Shown here: positions 39,444 to 49,590 of the stretch, in pieces
How positions within the stretch are numbered: the first letter of the stretch is position 1
Layout: each line of letters starts with the position of its first letter
Assembly: GCA_905221605.1 (NCBI GenBank)
Contig: CAJNDS010002313.1
Coordinates: 45,001-109,000, forward strand
Direction: 5' to 3'
Length of the DNA stretch: 64,000 nucleotides
Origin: Symbiodinium natans
Taxonomy: Eukaryota; Sar; Dinophyceae; Suessiales; Symbiodiniaceae
Position numbers and translations under genes: made by a program
Notes under the pieces: generated by a model
Told to the model about the DNA's origin: nothing
The model's input: the letters and a program-made list of their open reading frames with translations, nothing else
Databases searched by the model: none

Positions 39444-40145
39444 TCAAGATCCGAACTGTTCGATGCCCGACTTGCCGGTGTAGAGACCTGCGGCGATCTG
39501 GCCAATTGCAGCAAACATTGCGATTCTGCCGTTGTTGAGCTCCCGGGACCTCATCTCATCCGAGTAGTCATCACCCACCAAAGGGAGAGGGTTCCCGAAA
39601 TTTCCAGGCTCCTTGCTCTCGTCTTGCACGAAGACTGTGGCCTCCAACACGGCGATGATGGCGATGGTGATGAGGAAGCCCGCCTGACCGGCGCCGACGG
39701 TGCAGGCGGAGACGTCCTTCGGCACGCCCTCCATGCCGGGAAGCTGCACCAAGCTCTGTGTAAGCATGCCAAGCGCACCCATCATTGCCAGGCGCCCGTG
39801 CTTAAGCTCCTTGGCCCGAAAGTCCTTGAACGTCGCCTCGTCCTTGCAAAGCCCAGCAGGATCAAAGAAGCCCAGCGGCTCCATGGCCCCGATTTGGCTC
39901 TCGGCGCTGAAGTTGCACGCCACGCTCTTGGCGCTCTTTGCGCTCTTGCGGCTCGGGCGCTTCGTGACGAAGCTCAGGCTGCTCAGGGCCACGACTCCGG
40001 AGGCCGCGGCCAGCGCCGAGGTCATGCCAAAGCGCGACTCGGAATGCATGGACGGCACTACAGAGCCCCGGAGCGCAGACGACTGGACCTGGGCCCCTGG
40101 CACCACGAAGGCCTCGGTGTTTGGCACAGCCATCAGAGAAGCCAT
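39444..40145 (-). CDS. Chlorophyll a/c-binding light-harvesting protein, array copy 4
   Basis: Intact 233-codon frame identical in motif content to copy 3 and first in the transcription direction of the array. The upstream leader (40146-40240) resembles those of copies 2 and 3, then similarity ends near 40230-40245, marking the array edge. With copies 1-3 it gives three intact genes and one broken gene in this window. Confidence 0.92.
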   Translation of the reverse strand: MASLMAVPNTEAFVVPGAQVQSSALRGSVVPSMHSESRFGMTSALAAASGVVALSSLSFVTKRPSRKSAKSAKSVACNFSAESQIGAMEPLGFFDPAGLCKDEATFKDFRAKELKHGRLAMMGALGMLTQSLVQLPGMEGVPKDVSACTVGAGQAGFLITIAIIAVLEATVFVQDESKEPGNFGNPLPLVGDDYSDEMRSRELNNGRIAMFAAIGQIAAGLYTGKSGIEQFGS

Positions 40146-40427
40146 GACTCGGAGCGGAAGTCAAGCAAGCGAAGGCAAAGCCGGAGAACGATCTGAACGA
40201 CTCTTTGAGCCCATGCATTTCAGAGACGGGTCTGAGCAACAGCAAGACCAAGGGCCAAGCTAAACTCTAAATCCTAAACCCTAAACCCTATAGCCTATAG
40301 CCCTTGGAGAAAGACGACCTCGCACGCCCAGGCCTCACTCGGTCGACGGCCTCGATGACCGAAGGATCCTTCCCCTGGGCATTTGGGCCACCGCCACGAA
40401 CAAGGGACTCGCGGCGTTGAGAATTTG

Positions 40428-40550
40428 GGTTTAGGGTTTAGGGTTTGGGGTTTAGGGTTTAGGGTTTAGGGTGTAGGGTTTAGGGTTTAGGGTTTAGGGT
40501 TTAGGGTTTAGGGTTTAGGGTTTAGGGTTTAGGGTTTAGGGTTTAGGGCT
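40428..40550 (+). repeat. TTTAGGG array
   Basis: About 17 heptamers with one TTTGGGG and one TGTAGGG variant. Confidence 0.9.
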
Positions 40551-40699
40551 GCGCGCCTCCGACTCCTTGATGGCTTGGCTCCGGGAGAGCCACACGGAGC
40601 TGTTGGGCGGCCTCGGCGCCCAAGGCACCGACTGTGGACCCTAAGGGTTTAGGGGGTTTAGGGTTTAGGGTTTAGGGTTTAGGGTTTCGGGTTTAGGGG

Positions 40700-40790
40700 C
40701 TTTTAAACCCCCCCTCTCATGCTTAATGGGGATTACAGTACCCCCCCCCCCCCATTAGAAACTGCTAGTAGAAGGGCGAACATCCCAAAA
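40700..40790. mobile_element. MITE family 2 copy d (one end degraded)
   Basis: The right end CTGCTAGTAGAAGGGCGAAC plus ATCCCAA and the inner TTAATGGGGATTACAGTA block are kept; the left end is lost. It has a 14-C run inside. Confidence 0.55.
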
Positions 40791-40868
40791 CGAATCCCTG
40801 AACTTACCCCACGCTCAGCTGCTAAGCCCCAAACCCTACTGCAAGCCTTGCTCGGTCATAAACATCCC

Positions 40869-41019
40869 CAAACCCTAAACCCTAAACCCTAAACCCTAAA
40901 CCCTAAACCCTAAACCCTAAACCCTAAACCCTAAACCCTAGACCCTAGACCCTAAACCCTAAACCCTAAACCCAAACCCTAAACCCTAGACCCTAAACCC
41001 TCAAGCCTGAACCCTAAAC
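40869..41019 (-). repeat. CCCTAAA array at the start of a minus-strand intron
   Basis: About 20 units with CCCTAGA and CCCTCAA variants. On the minus strand it follows directly on the exon at 41020-41204. Confidence 0.85.
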
Positions 41020-41204
41020 CCTGAGCCATCTCCTGAGGTGCCGGCAGCACCCACATCGTTATGGCGCTCGGATACTTCCGGCCTGGCATCAAGAGCACTT
41101 CGCCCAGCTCCCAAGAGAAAAAGACCAGAAGACCTGGCGAAGCCGAGCTCAACTCGGAAGCCATGTCAAAACCCTCCACCCAGTAAGTGCGTGTGCGCGT
41201 GTGC
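41020..41204 (-). CDS. Candidate internal exon, unknown protein
   Basis: Between a GGGGGAG acceptor and GTTTAG of the array, the frame reads YWVEGFDMASELSSASPGLL, then VFFSWELGEVLLMPGRKYPS and AITMWVLPAPQEMAQ. It is strongly protein-like, with a hydrophobic middle. TTTAGGG arrays on both sides (40869-41019 and 41259-41336) are in sense orientation. No family is recognised. Confidence 0.45.
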
Positions 41205-41258
41205 CTCCCCCTCCGGCACCCCAAAAGAAAACAAAAAAAAATGCGGGCCGCTCCCCCC

Positions 41259-41336
41259 CCTAAACCCTAAACCCTAAACCCTAAACCCTAAACCCTAAAC
41301 CCTAAACCCTAAACCCTAAACCCTAAACCCTAAACC
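41259..41336 (-). repeat. CCCTAAA array
   Basis: Eleven near-perfect units between C-runs. Confidence 0.95.
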
Positions 41337-42904
41337 CCCCCCCCCGGCATGGGCCTTTCACATGCCAGCCGGCGGCTGGGCCTGAGTCGATGTACTTGAC
41401 CTGCTCTCGGGGGAGCGTCTTCGTCTCTGAAGGGGAGGATAAGGGTTTAGGGTTTAGGGTTTAGGGTTTAGGGTTTAGGGTTTAGGGTTCGTAAGGGGTG
41501 TTCTCGAAGGGCTTCCAGGGGTCATTCTTGTGAGTCGCGGGTTCGTGCAACCCAACTGCAACCACTACCCGTCAGCCTCTTGAGGTTTCAAGCCGCTTCG
41601 TTCTCTGAAACTAGGAGCGACGATTCTGCCAAGCTTGTGGGGAGCTCTGAGAACCTCTGAGAATCGGAGCTTTTGCCCTTCAGCCTGGGGCCCAGACCAA
41701 TTCTGGGCTCGGCTTACCTCGGCCGCTCAAGCCAGGGTCGCGACTTTTCAGGCAGGCTCCGCAACGACGTCTCCCAATCTCTCACTTATGCTTTTAGTCT
41801 TCCTGTTTCGGGTACCTCCAAAAACCTCAGGGCCAGGCCCTGATTAGCTGCTGGCGCTGGCGCCGCCTTCGCCTTTCCTGCGGAGTCTGGGGGGAGGGGG
41901 GAGGCTGGGCGGGGCTTCTGTGATTTTCAGACCCGGCGTAATTGTCAAAAAGGTGCAGGGTAGCGACTGAAGACTTCAGCTTCAAGTGGAACTAGTGACG
42001 TGCCCAGCGTGTTCGTTGGAGGCCTTGCGAGTTTTCGCTCTCTTCTTTGTCCTTCACGCCTTGCCATGATGAGGATATGGGAGCGTGGGGCCTCGAGAAT
42101 TGAACAAACCGGAGCCGCCGGAGTCCTTGCGGCGCGGCGCCCTTGGTCTCAGCTTTGTCTTCCTTCTTGCGCTGCTTCCTTGCGACCTGGCGGAAGTTTC
42201 GGGTTTCGGGTTCAGGGTTTAGGGTTTAGGGTTGAAGGGCTCAAGGATTGGGCTGAGGCGGGCTTTGGGCACGGGAGGATCAGGGCCAGTGTCGGTCCGA
42301 TCGGTGCTACACCAGCTGTCGCGCGGCTCTCGGCTGCCGCCTAAAAAGGTGCAGCACGCATTTGGGGCCGAAGCTGCACTCTCGCCTAGTCTCCGCTTGG
42401 TGTACAGATTCTTGAAGGCCTCATCGCGAACATCGCAAAACGAAAGTTTTGCGATCTCACCTCAGACTCAGTCTCATGGTCGAAGTCGTGCTATCCACCG
42501 CATGGTTTGGTGCCGGAATCACTCAGGGTGGCCCTGGGCATACTTGCCTCCCTCGCGGGCTCTTGGACGGGTTCGTACGATCCCGAGTCCCCTGGCGCAC
42601 GCTGTTTCTAAAGAAGCGGACTCTTGAAGTTTCCACTGGGCGCTGTGCCGCGGATGTCCGCGGAAGGATTCCTTGGACTTTGGACTGATATACTTTATCG
42701 TGCTGGATCGTCCGACGTTGCGCACGCTCGTTTTTGGCTTGGCTTGCAAGCGTGAACTCACTCGTTGTCCAGCTGCACTGTCGCTTCTCAGAGCTAGGCA
42801 AGCTCGATGCGGCACCAAGCGCGCACTCACACATGTTCGCATCAAGGCAGCAAAAGCTAGCATACCTCCACCTGCTGCAAAATCAACACTTCTACATCTT
42901 CCTG
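41337..42904. other. Spacer; a weak exon candidate only
   Basis: A TTTAGGG tract lies at 41441-41489. A minus-strand stretch at about 42000-42195 (RKQRKKEDKAETKGAAPQG) could be coding, but splice sites are unclear. Confidence 0.35.
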
Positions 42905-43044
42905 CTACTGGCTCCTCAGCGCGCATGCCATGGCCTTCTCTGCAGCTGCCTTCTCTGCTCGCGCGTGCTTCTCCGCAGCCTTCTCTGCAGCCTTTTCTGC
43001 AGCTGCCTTCTTGGCAGCCAGCTGCTTGTCGGCCTTCGGGTTTG
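42905..43044 (-). CDS. Candidate terminal exon, Lys/Ala-rich
   Basis: After a CCTTAG acceptor the frame reads NPKADKQLAAKKAAAEKAAE and KAAEKHARAEKAAAEKAMA and stops at a TAG (42905). The repeated KAAEKA pattern predicts a long charged helix. The underlying DNA is imperfectly repetitive (CTGCAGAGAAGG), so slippage may have built it. Confidence 0.4.
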
Positions 43045-43296
43045 CTAAGGTTTTGACTACAGGCAATACGCAACGTAAAGTTTTCTGCACGGAGCGGCAG
43101 CCAGTGAATCCCACTTGTCTCCGATGCAGATATGTGGAGCCTTTTGGGCAACCACCCGAATTAAGCCCAAAAGAAGGAACCTACCTTTAAAGAGGACCCC
43201 CCCAAAAACAGAGCCTGCCCTACAAAGGGACAAACCCCCCCCCCCCCCCCGGCATGCATCTGAGGCCTTCTCCTGTCGGGCAGCGGCCTCAAGGCA

Positions 43297-43333
<37 letters not shown>

Positions 43334-44541
43334 CTTTCCGGGGTGCTTTGGGGATGCTTGGTACGACTTATGGCTTGGGGCTTAGGGCCTAAGGCTTCGG
43401 GCATGGGGTTGAGGTTTGTGGCTCGGGGCTGAGGGATGTTTCAGGAGGCTTAGCATGGAGGCGGCTACGGGGCGGGCGCTTGAGAGCCAGATGTCCAGGG
43501 GGAACCAAGAAGCGTCTATCGCGGATGTGATGAGGCCAGGGATGATGATCTTGCCGCCTAATCTTAACGTAATTAAGGGGCATAAGGCGGGACCCCGAGA
43601 AGGGACCCTTCATCTTATTTATTTATTTATGTTTGTACATATCTTATGTAGTCCCTATATACCTAAGTAGCCCCTAAAGAAGCCCCAAAGAACCCATAGC
43701 AACAACAACACAAACAAGAAAAGCAACAATAATAGCCATGATAGCCATAACAGCCATAGTAGCCCTAGCAGGAACCTCAGGCCGCCACCGTCGCTGCGGC
43801 TTTCTCGGCTCCTGCCTTCACCGCCTCACACGCTCTGGCTTTGCTGAACTGGGGGCAGGCTTGGGGGCCCTATAAAGCTTAAACTTCTATGGCTTTATTT
43901 GAAAAAAGAATACATCTAAGAGTATAACATATACCGAATATAAAAACACTTCAAGAATCTCTTTCTATACTCGATATCAAATAATGTTAGCACAGCTGGG
44001 GTTGACCTAGGGTTTGCTCGAACCCTAACTAACCCTAGTCTTGAAAGGATCATATAGGGGATTAAGGAAACAAATCAAAAATATGTTCTCACCTACCTCT
44101 GTGCAGATTTGGCCACCCACGGGGTGGGGGGGAGGGGGGGGAGGGGGGGCAGGTTTTGCGAGCATGATTTGTGGTTCCCGCTTCCTTGGCTCACACTCCA
44201 TGTACACTGCAACAATCTAAGCCATGCGTTTGCCCAGAATGTTGCGAAAATATGGCCCTTTCCTGGGACCGGGACCCTACCGTCCTTGCTTTTTGGACAT
44301 CTTGACATAGCTGGGATGCCTTTCAGAGCCTTCAAAGCAGTTCTCAAAGCCTCGCCGAATCCCAAACAGAACCGTTCAGAAACCTAAACCCTAAACTCTG
44401 AACCTAAACCCTAGACCTAAACCCTAAACCCTAAACCCTGAACCCTAAACCCGACCCAAAGTACACTGCTCAGCATCGCCTCCAGCGCAGCCAGCTGGCG
44501 CTTGCGGACCTTCGACACCCATGCTCTCTAGAGGCGAATAT

Positions 44542-44650
44542 GGGGGTTTCCGAAATGAGGGGGGTACCTTATTGGGGTCCTGATTGCAAGGGAATCCTCC
44601 ACCTAATTGGGGGTCTATTTTAGGGGTCCCCCTTGTTTTCGTAAACCCCC
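44542..44650. mobile_element. MITE family 1 copy (best preserved ends)
   Basis: Starts GGGGGTTTCCGAAAT and ends TTTTCGTAAACCCCC. Inner blocks GGGGTACCTTATTGGGGTCC and GGGGGTCTATTTTAGGGGTC are as in the other copies. Confidence 0.75.
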
Positions 44651-44689
44651 GTATCATGGGGAAACTCTTAGGCCCCAAGCCGGATTGGT

Positions 44690-44780
44690 ATTGGGGAAGA
44701 GCATCTCCGACAATCGCGTGGCTTCGGTGAGGCCAAACGGCATCTGATTCATCTGATACCAAGCCGGGAAACCAGCGGCT
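44690..44780 (-). other. Short Ty3/gypsy-RT-like fragment
   Basis: One frame reads WYQMNQMPFGLTEATRLSE. It resembles the MPFGLTNAP segment of Ty3/gypsy reverse transcriptases. Only about 30 residues are visible, so this is either a decayed fragment or a chance match. Confidence 0.25.
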
Positions 44781-45741
44781 CTCAAAGGAAATTGAGAAGT
44801 CATTGAATTGATGGAGATACAATGGTAAAGCGTGAAGAGAAAAGAGACGTGTCAGCAGGAAGGGGTTTTGGCAAGGATGTTTGAGAGCTGAGCCCCGCAC
44901 GCTCTCATGGTCTTTGTCTGCGACGACCAGCTTCGCACAGATCCTCGCAGCCAGGAATTTGCTGCGCCCCATCTACAAAGGTGCCCTGATGTGTGCCCAT
45001 CGTTCTTCGTCTTGCAGCCACTGCTTTTGCTGCCTGCTTGTCACAGAATCGATCGTGGCCTGGAGCGAAGCCTGCATGCAGCTGCAGCTAGGGTTCGGCG
45101 TGAGGTGTGTTGTCTAAGGCGTCTAAGGGTGTTTTGGAGCTTGGGGGGGGGTGTGCTGATAGGGCAGTACTTAGCATGATGAGGACATATTCGGACTGTA
45201 AGATAGCTCTGGCTGCGACAGGGCTTTCCAGAATGCAGGAGGTTTGTAAGAGCAAATGTCTTTCAAAGCTTGTGCACAAAGAAAAAGGGCCTTGGAGCTA
45301 ACACAAGGAATGTGCATCCTAATTGCTGAGCTTCACGTTCCAGAAGGGTTGCCGCGGACTCCATCGGACTCCTACCAGGTCCTACCAGGAGCACCCTGAA
45401 CCTTAAACCTTAGATGCCGAAACCGACAGCTTGCAGGCAATGACTGTGCGCAAAAGCGACTCGGGGAGGGCTGTGATAATCAGGCCCCGCATGAACCAAG
45501 TAAAGCTGCTTAGTTTGGTAGGCAGAAGCTAAGCTTCAGTGTCCCTTATCGAACCAAGTACCTGCTTAATTGGGTAGGCAGAAGCCTCAGTGTCCCCAAA
45601 CTCTACGGGTATCAACCCGAAGCCCGACGTTTTCCGTCCCGCTCGATCCGCGCGGTCCGCAGAGCGGATCGTGCAAAGGAGCTCAGCTGCTCGCAGTTTG
45701 GCGGTGCCTGGAGGGGTAATATGTATGTATGTATGTGTATA

Positions 45742-45775
<34 letters not shown>

Positions 45776-45779
45776 GGGG

Positions 45780-45880
45780 GGGAGTTTTTCGAAACTAGGG
45801 GACCCCTAAAATAGACCCCCAAATGGCACGATTCCCTGGAAAATAAGGACCCCAATAGGGTACCAAATTGGGATTAGGAA
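45780..45880. mobile_element. MITE family 1 copy
   Basis: Minus orientation, blocks GGGGACCCCTAAAATAGACC, CGATTCCCTGG, GGACCCCAATAGGGTACC. The left end abuts a G-run and a TA microsatellite. Confidence 0.65.
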
Positions 45881-46246
45881 TAGCAGTTGGGGGCGTGAGG
45901 GGTTTGGAATAGAGGACCAACATCTGAACATCTGAGAGATTTGGTGCTGCGCAGAGTTCCGAGGGTCTTGTGCAGAATGCGCCTCCTACCCACTCTTCTG
46001 ACAAACATGCAGGTTTGCAGCTGCTAGAAGCGCATTTCTTTGCACAAGAAGCTTTCAATTTGGCCGGCCAGGCTCCATTCATTCCGTTTGAATTCTTCAA
46101 TGGGTTTCTGATGAACTTTCGGCGGCGCTTGCGAATTCGTTCCATAAGCATGGACCTTCGTTCCACGTCAGCTGGGGTCGTGTTGCAGATGCACAAGGCT
46201 CAGCGTCATGGCGGGTTCAACCCCAACCCCTATATCAACATATAAG

Positions 46247-46340
46247 CCCTTAGCTATATAAACCTATATAAACCTATATAAACCTATATAAACCTATATA
46301 AACCTATATAAACCTATATAAACCTATATAAACCTATATA
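46247..46340 (+). repeat. Decamer array (CTATATAAAC)n
   Basis: Eight or nine perfect 10-bp units with few flanking variants. It is related to the AGGGTTTATA variant seen near 7720. Confidence 0.9.
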
Positions 46341-46490
46341 CACCAACCCTAAGCAGCCGGGCGGCAACCAGGATGGGTGCGTCTATTCGCCCAGCGGCCA
46401 AGGCGGCGTCAAAGCGACGCCGGAGGGCCTGCTTCAACAGTGAAAGGCGAAGTGGGGAATCCAGTATATTTTATGTGTACAAGGTATTGT

Positions 46491-46589
46491 CTTGGGATGC
46501 TCCTCCTCATACTAGAATTCCTTCATAGGGATTACAGTAAAGCGTACGATAATCCCCACTAAGGGCTCTTAGTTGAAGAACATCCCAAG
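46491..46589. mobile_element. MITE family 2 copy e with 6-bp target duplication
   Basis: 99 bp from CTTGGGATGCTCC to GAACATCCCAAG. Perfect duplication TATTGT at 46485-46490 and 46590-46595, the clearest in the family. Confidence 0.85.
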
Positions 46590-46836
46590 TATTGTATATC
46601 AAGATAAAGACACAAAATCATATATTCCTAGGGGGGCGTGGGCCTCCTTAACTGCTGGGGAATTTAGGGTCCAAGAACTGTTCCTTCTGAAGCTGTCTGG
46701 TCCTCATCTCTTTACTAGTGCGGAGGTCGGCCTTAGTTTCGAAAAACTCCAGACACATCAGGGGCCTCGCACCAGACCCATGCAAATCCAGAGGACCACA
46801 CTACAGTTCTCGCCTGCAGTGTACCATCCACACTAG

Positions 46837-46980
46837 AACCCCCAAGAAAAACACAACGAGAAAGGCCCCTAAGAAAGCTGAGGATGACGACGATGGGGAC
46901 GGCGAAGAAAGGCGCGCCTGGACCTGCCCTTTCAGTGGCCCTGGCCCTGGGACCCGGCGCAGGGGTGGCCAGTGCCCGGC
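46837..46980 (+). CDS. Candidate exon, basic/acidic with Cys pairs
   Basis: From a CACTAG acceptor to a GTGCAAG donor, 48 codons read TPKKNTTRKAPKKAEDDDDG, then DGEERRAWTCPFSGPGPGTR and QCPA. The layout is like a nuclear charged linker next to a zinc-binding piece. The opposite strand is also open, so strand is uncertain. Confidence 0.35.
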
Positions 46981-47248
46981 GTGCAAGCCTCTTTTGTGGT
47001 TTAGGCGGTTTAGGGGTTAGGGGGCTTCAGCTCTGCAAAGCAATCATGTAAGTGCACCTCATCGAAACCTGTCACAGTGAGTCACAAACCCAATGTTGCA
47101 CGTGTTCTTTCTTTGTCGTTTCAGGTCATTCTTCTTTTTTGGATCTTACAGGTTCCTCTCGGCTCCGCTCGCAGTTCCAGCTCTCTAGGCTTCAGGAGAT
47201 ACTGATCACACTATATGCCGTAAACTCCCCAGAACTGAGCAGAGTTGG

Positions 47249-47336
47249 GGGGTTTACGAGATTAGGGGTCCTTGTTGTAAGGGGATCCTACTATTTGGGG
47301 GTCAAGATTAGGGGTCCCCGAATTTTCGTAAAGCCC
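47249..47336. mobile_element. MITE family 1 copy
   Basis: Plus orientation: GGGGTTTACGAGATTAGGGG at the left and TTTTCGTAAAGCCC at the right. Confidence 0.7.
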
Positions 47337-47837
47337 TAGTTCGGCGAGGGGCAGCTTGCCAATGCCGCTTGCAATGCGACGTCTGTGCCAAGGCCATGGT
47401 GGCACCTAGGCGAATGATCCTTGTTCAGAGTTTAGGGTTTCGGGTTTAGGGTTTAGGGCTGTTGGGGTCCAGAGACTTAAGCATAAGGTTTGCAGAGGGT
47501 TGCAGGAGCTTGCAGGCTTCCAAGCGCTTTTGCGGTTGTCTTGCATGGATTTGGAGACTTTGAAGCTCAGTGACACAGGGGTCGAAGCTTTGGCGTGCAT
47601 CACAGCAAGTGTATACAGATGCTAAGACGACGCATACGACGCTCAACGCCCTTCATGTGGCCCACATTTACCAGCCCCCGAGACCGCAAAGCCAGTCCCC
47701 GAGCCCCCCGGAGACGTCTTGTCGGGCCGGGCAGCGCCACGAAGAGCGCATGGCGCCAGCGAGCGCTCCGCGCGAAGGCATCCAGGGCCGTGTGCAAACC
47801 TCTGCGGCTGAGATCTCAGGCGGTTTCTCCCCATGTA

Positions 47838-47946
47838 GGGGTGTACGAAAATACGGGACCCCTAATTTGGACCCCCTAAATTAAATAGTAGGATTCCCTT
47901 GCAAGGAGGAGGCCAATAAGGTACCCCCGAATCTCGGAAATCCCCC
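47838..47946. mobile_element. MITE family 1 copy
   Basis: Minus orientation, GGGGTGTACGAAAATACGGG to CTCGGAAATCCCCC. Only about 500 bp from the previous copy and in opposite orientation. Confidence 0.7.
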
Positions 47947-49022
47947 ATAATCATGGACCCGAAGCATCCCTCCGAGTTTCAGGGTTTAGGGTTTAGGGTT
48001 TAGGGTTTCGGGTTTAGGGCAACCGAGTTCAGCTCAGTGGGCCGATGCGGTCGGCGGGGCCGCCCTGGTGCAGCAGCAGCAAGGTGTCCTACTCAGGGGC
48101 GCGGATGGGACGTGCCCCGAAATGGGGAAGATGTTGGCCTCCGAGAGGGGGAAAAGGGGAGGTTTTTAAGTGAGACATGACTCAATGACAACCTCTAGCG
48201 GCTAGTGAAAGAGCACGGAGGGCTAAGGAAAAGAGCCAACGCAGAGCTGGCACGAACTGGGCAGAGTGGGCTAGAAGCGTCTTCACCGGAGATGCCAAGC
48301 ACGGCTGCTGCGAAGCTGAATTAAGAAGCAAGCTTGAAAACGATGCCCCGAAGCCTCTGAAACTTGAGCAGGTCCCTCCGAAACACACGCTGAACTAGCA
48401 GAACAAGTCCTAAGTTTCAGCAAGGCCGCGTGAGCTAACACTGAAGCCCCTGAACCCTTGGGGTTCGGCACCAGGCAGTCCGCTGCGCATCTCGGCCATT
48501 CTCGATGGGAAATATCGGGTGGTAATCCTAAACCCTAAACCCTAAACCCTAAACCCTAAACCCTAAAAACCCTAGACCCTAAGGCCCCTGGGTTCATGGT
48601 TGAAGACGCGGCCTGCCTGGAAGGGCATTGGCAAAGCATAACGGACGGGGAAAGAGCAGCGGCTGCCAGGCATTGTCAGCAACGTGCATCGATGGGCCGC
48701 GGAAGGGGCTTCTCAATAACCCTAAACCCTAAACCCTAAACCCGAAACCCTAAACTCTAAGTAAACCCTAAACCCTAACCCTAAACCCTAAACCTTCTAC
48801 ATGGCGGCTTCGCTCCTTCCCTTAAACTTCTGTATCCGAGAGCATAGCTCGGTCGGGCGGCCAATGGACCGGGTCTGGGGCGCCCTGCAGGGCAAAGTCA
48901 ACACGGAGTTGTGGCTGACTCAAAATACAAACCCTAAACCCTAAACCCTAAACCCTGGAAGCACCAAGGAAACCCAAACAGTTTGGGGCCGTCGCCTCGT
49001 GTCACCTTGGAGAGCTGGAACC

Positions 49023-49590
49023 TCAGAAGTCGCCCCCATCCCCGCAGCCGTCACTGCTGCCGCCACCCCACGAGGAATCTCCGGTGTCCCAGGAGCCGCT
49101 GTCATCCCAGGACGAGCTCCAGGAGCTACTTCCGGACGAGTCGTTGCTGGTCGGCGAGGAGTCGCCAGTGCCGTTGTCGTTGTCCCAAGACCACTTCCAG
49201 CTCTCACTCCTACTACTATTACTACTCCTACTCGTGCTCCGAGAGCCACCGCTCTCCCAAAGATCCGTGGACTCGCTGGCCGATCCGGATCCCGAAGTTC
49301 GGGCGCTGTCGTTCCCGTCGCTGCCTTTGGAGTCGCCCTCGCGAGATCCGGACGATTCATCGCCATTGCCCTCAGCATCGGTGGCGCTGCTGCCATCCTC
49401 GCCGATCGCCTCGAAGTCGCCTCCCTCGCCACCGGCCATGCTGAAGCCGCCGCCCCAAGCAACGTCCTCGCCTGAGCAGCACCCCAAGCCTCCCAAACCT
49501 CCCGAAGCCTTACCATCTTGGAACGAGTACAGGCCCAGATACACGCAAGCCAACGACAACACGCAAGCCAAAGACAGAGACTGTTGACCC
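49023..49590 (-). CDS. C-terminal exons of the TPM-domain gene (membrane segment and Ser/Gly-rich tail)
   Basis: Two exons joined in phase across a 42-nt intron (49472-49513, GTAAGG...CTCAG). The first (about 49514-49590) encodes a hydrophobic segment SLSLACVLSLACVYLGLYSF. The second (49023-49471) encodes EDVAWGGGFSMAGGEGGDFE followed by a long Ser/Gly/Asp/Trp-rich tail ending SSWGGGSSDGCGDGGDF. A Ser-rich run ending in Gly-rich sequence is typical of TPM-domain membrane proteins, which supports linking it to the exons at 54-56 kb. Because the intron is a multiple of three without a stop, it may also be retained. Confidence 0.45.

Larger units (their letters stand above)
40146..41019. other. 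Telomere-type tracts and a MITE; no gene
   Basis: TTTAGGG arrays at 40428-40550 and 40646-40698 face a CCCTAAA array at 40869-41019 across a family-2 MITE remnant (about 40700-40790). Confidence 0.5.
43045..46836. other. Repeat-rich spacer; MITEs, G-runs, one RT-like fragment
   Basis: The spacer holds a 35-G run (43297-43331), a telomere-type tract at 44380-44452, family-1 MITEs at 44542-44650 and 45780-45880, a TA microsatellite near 45735-45772, a decamer array (46247-46340) and a family-2 MITE (46491-46589). No complete gene is visible. Confidence 0.45.
46981..49022. other. Spacer with two family-1 MITEs and telomere-type tracts
   Basis: MITEs lie at about 47249-47336 and 47838-47946. 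Tracts lie at 47985-48018, 48527-48570, 48716-48793 and 48930-48956. No gene is supported, apart from 3'-flanking sequence of the TPM gene close to 49,000. Confidence 0.45.
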
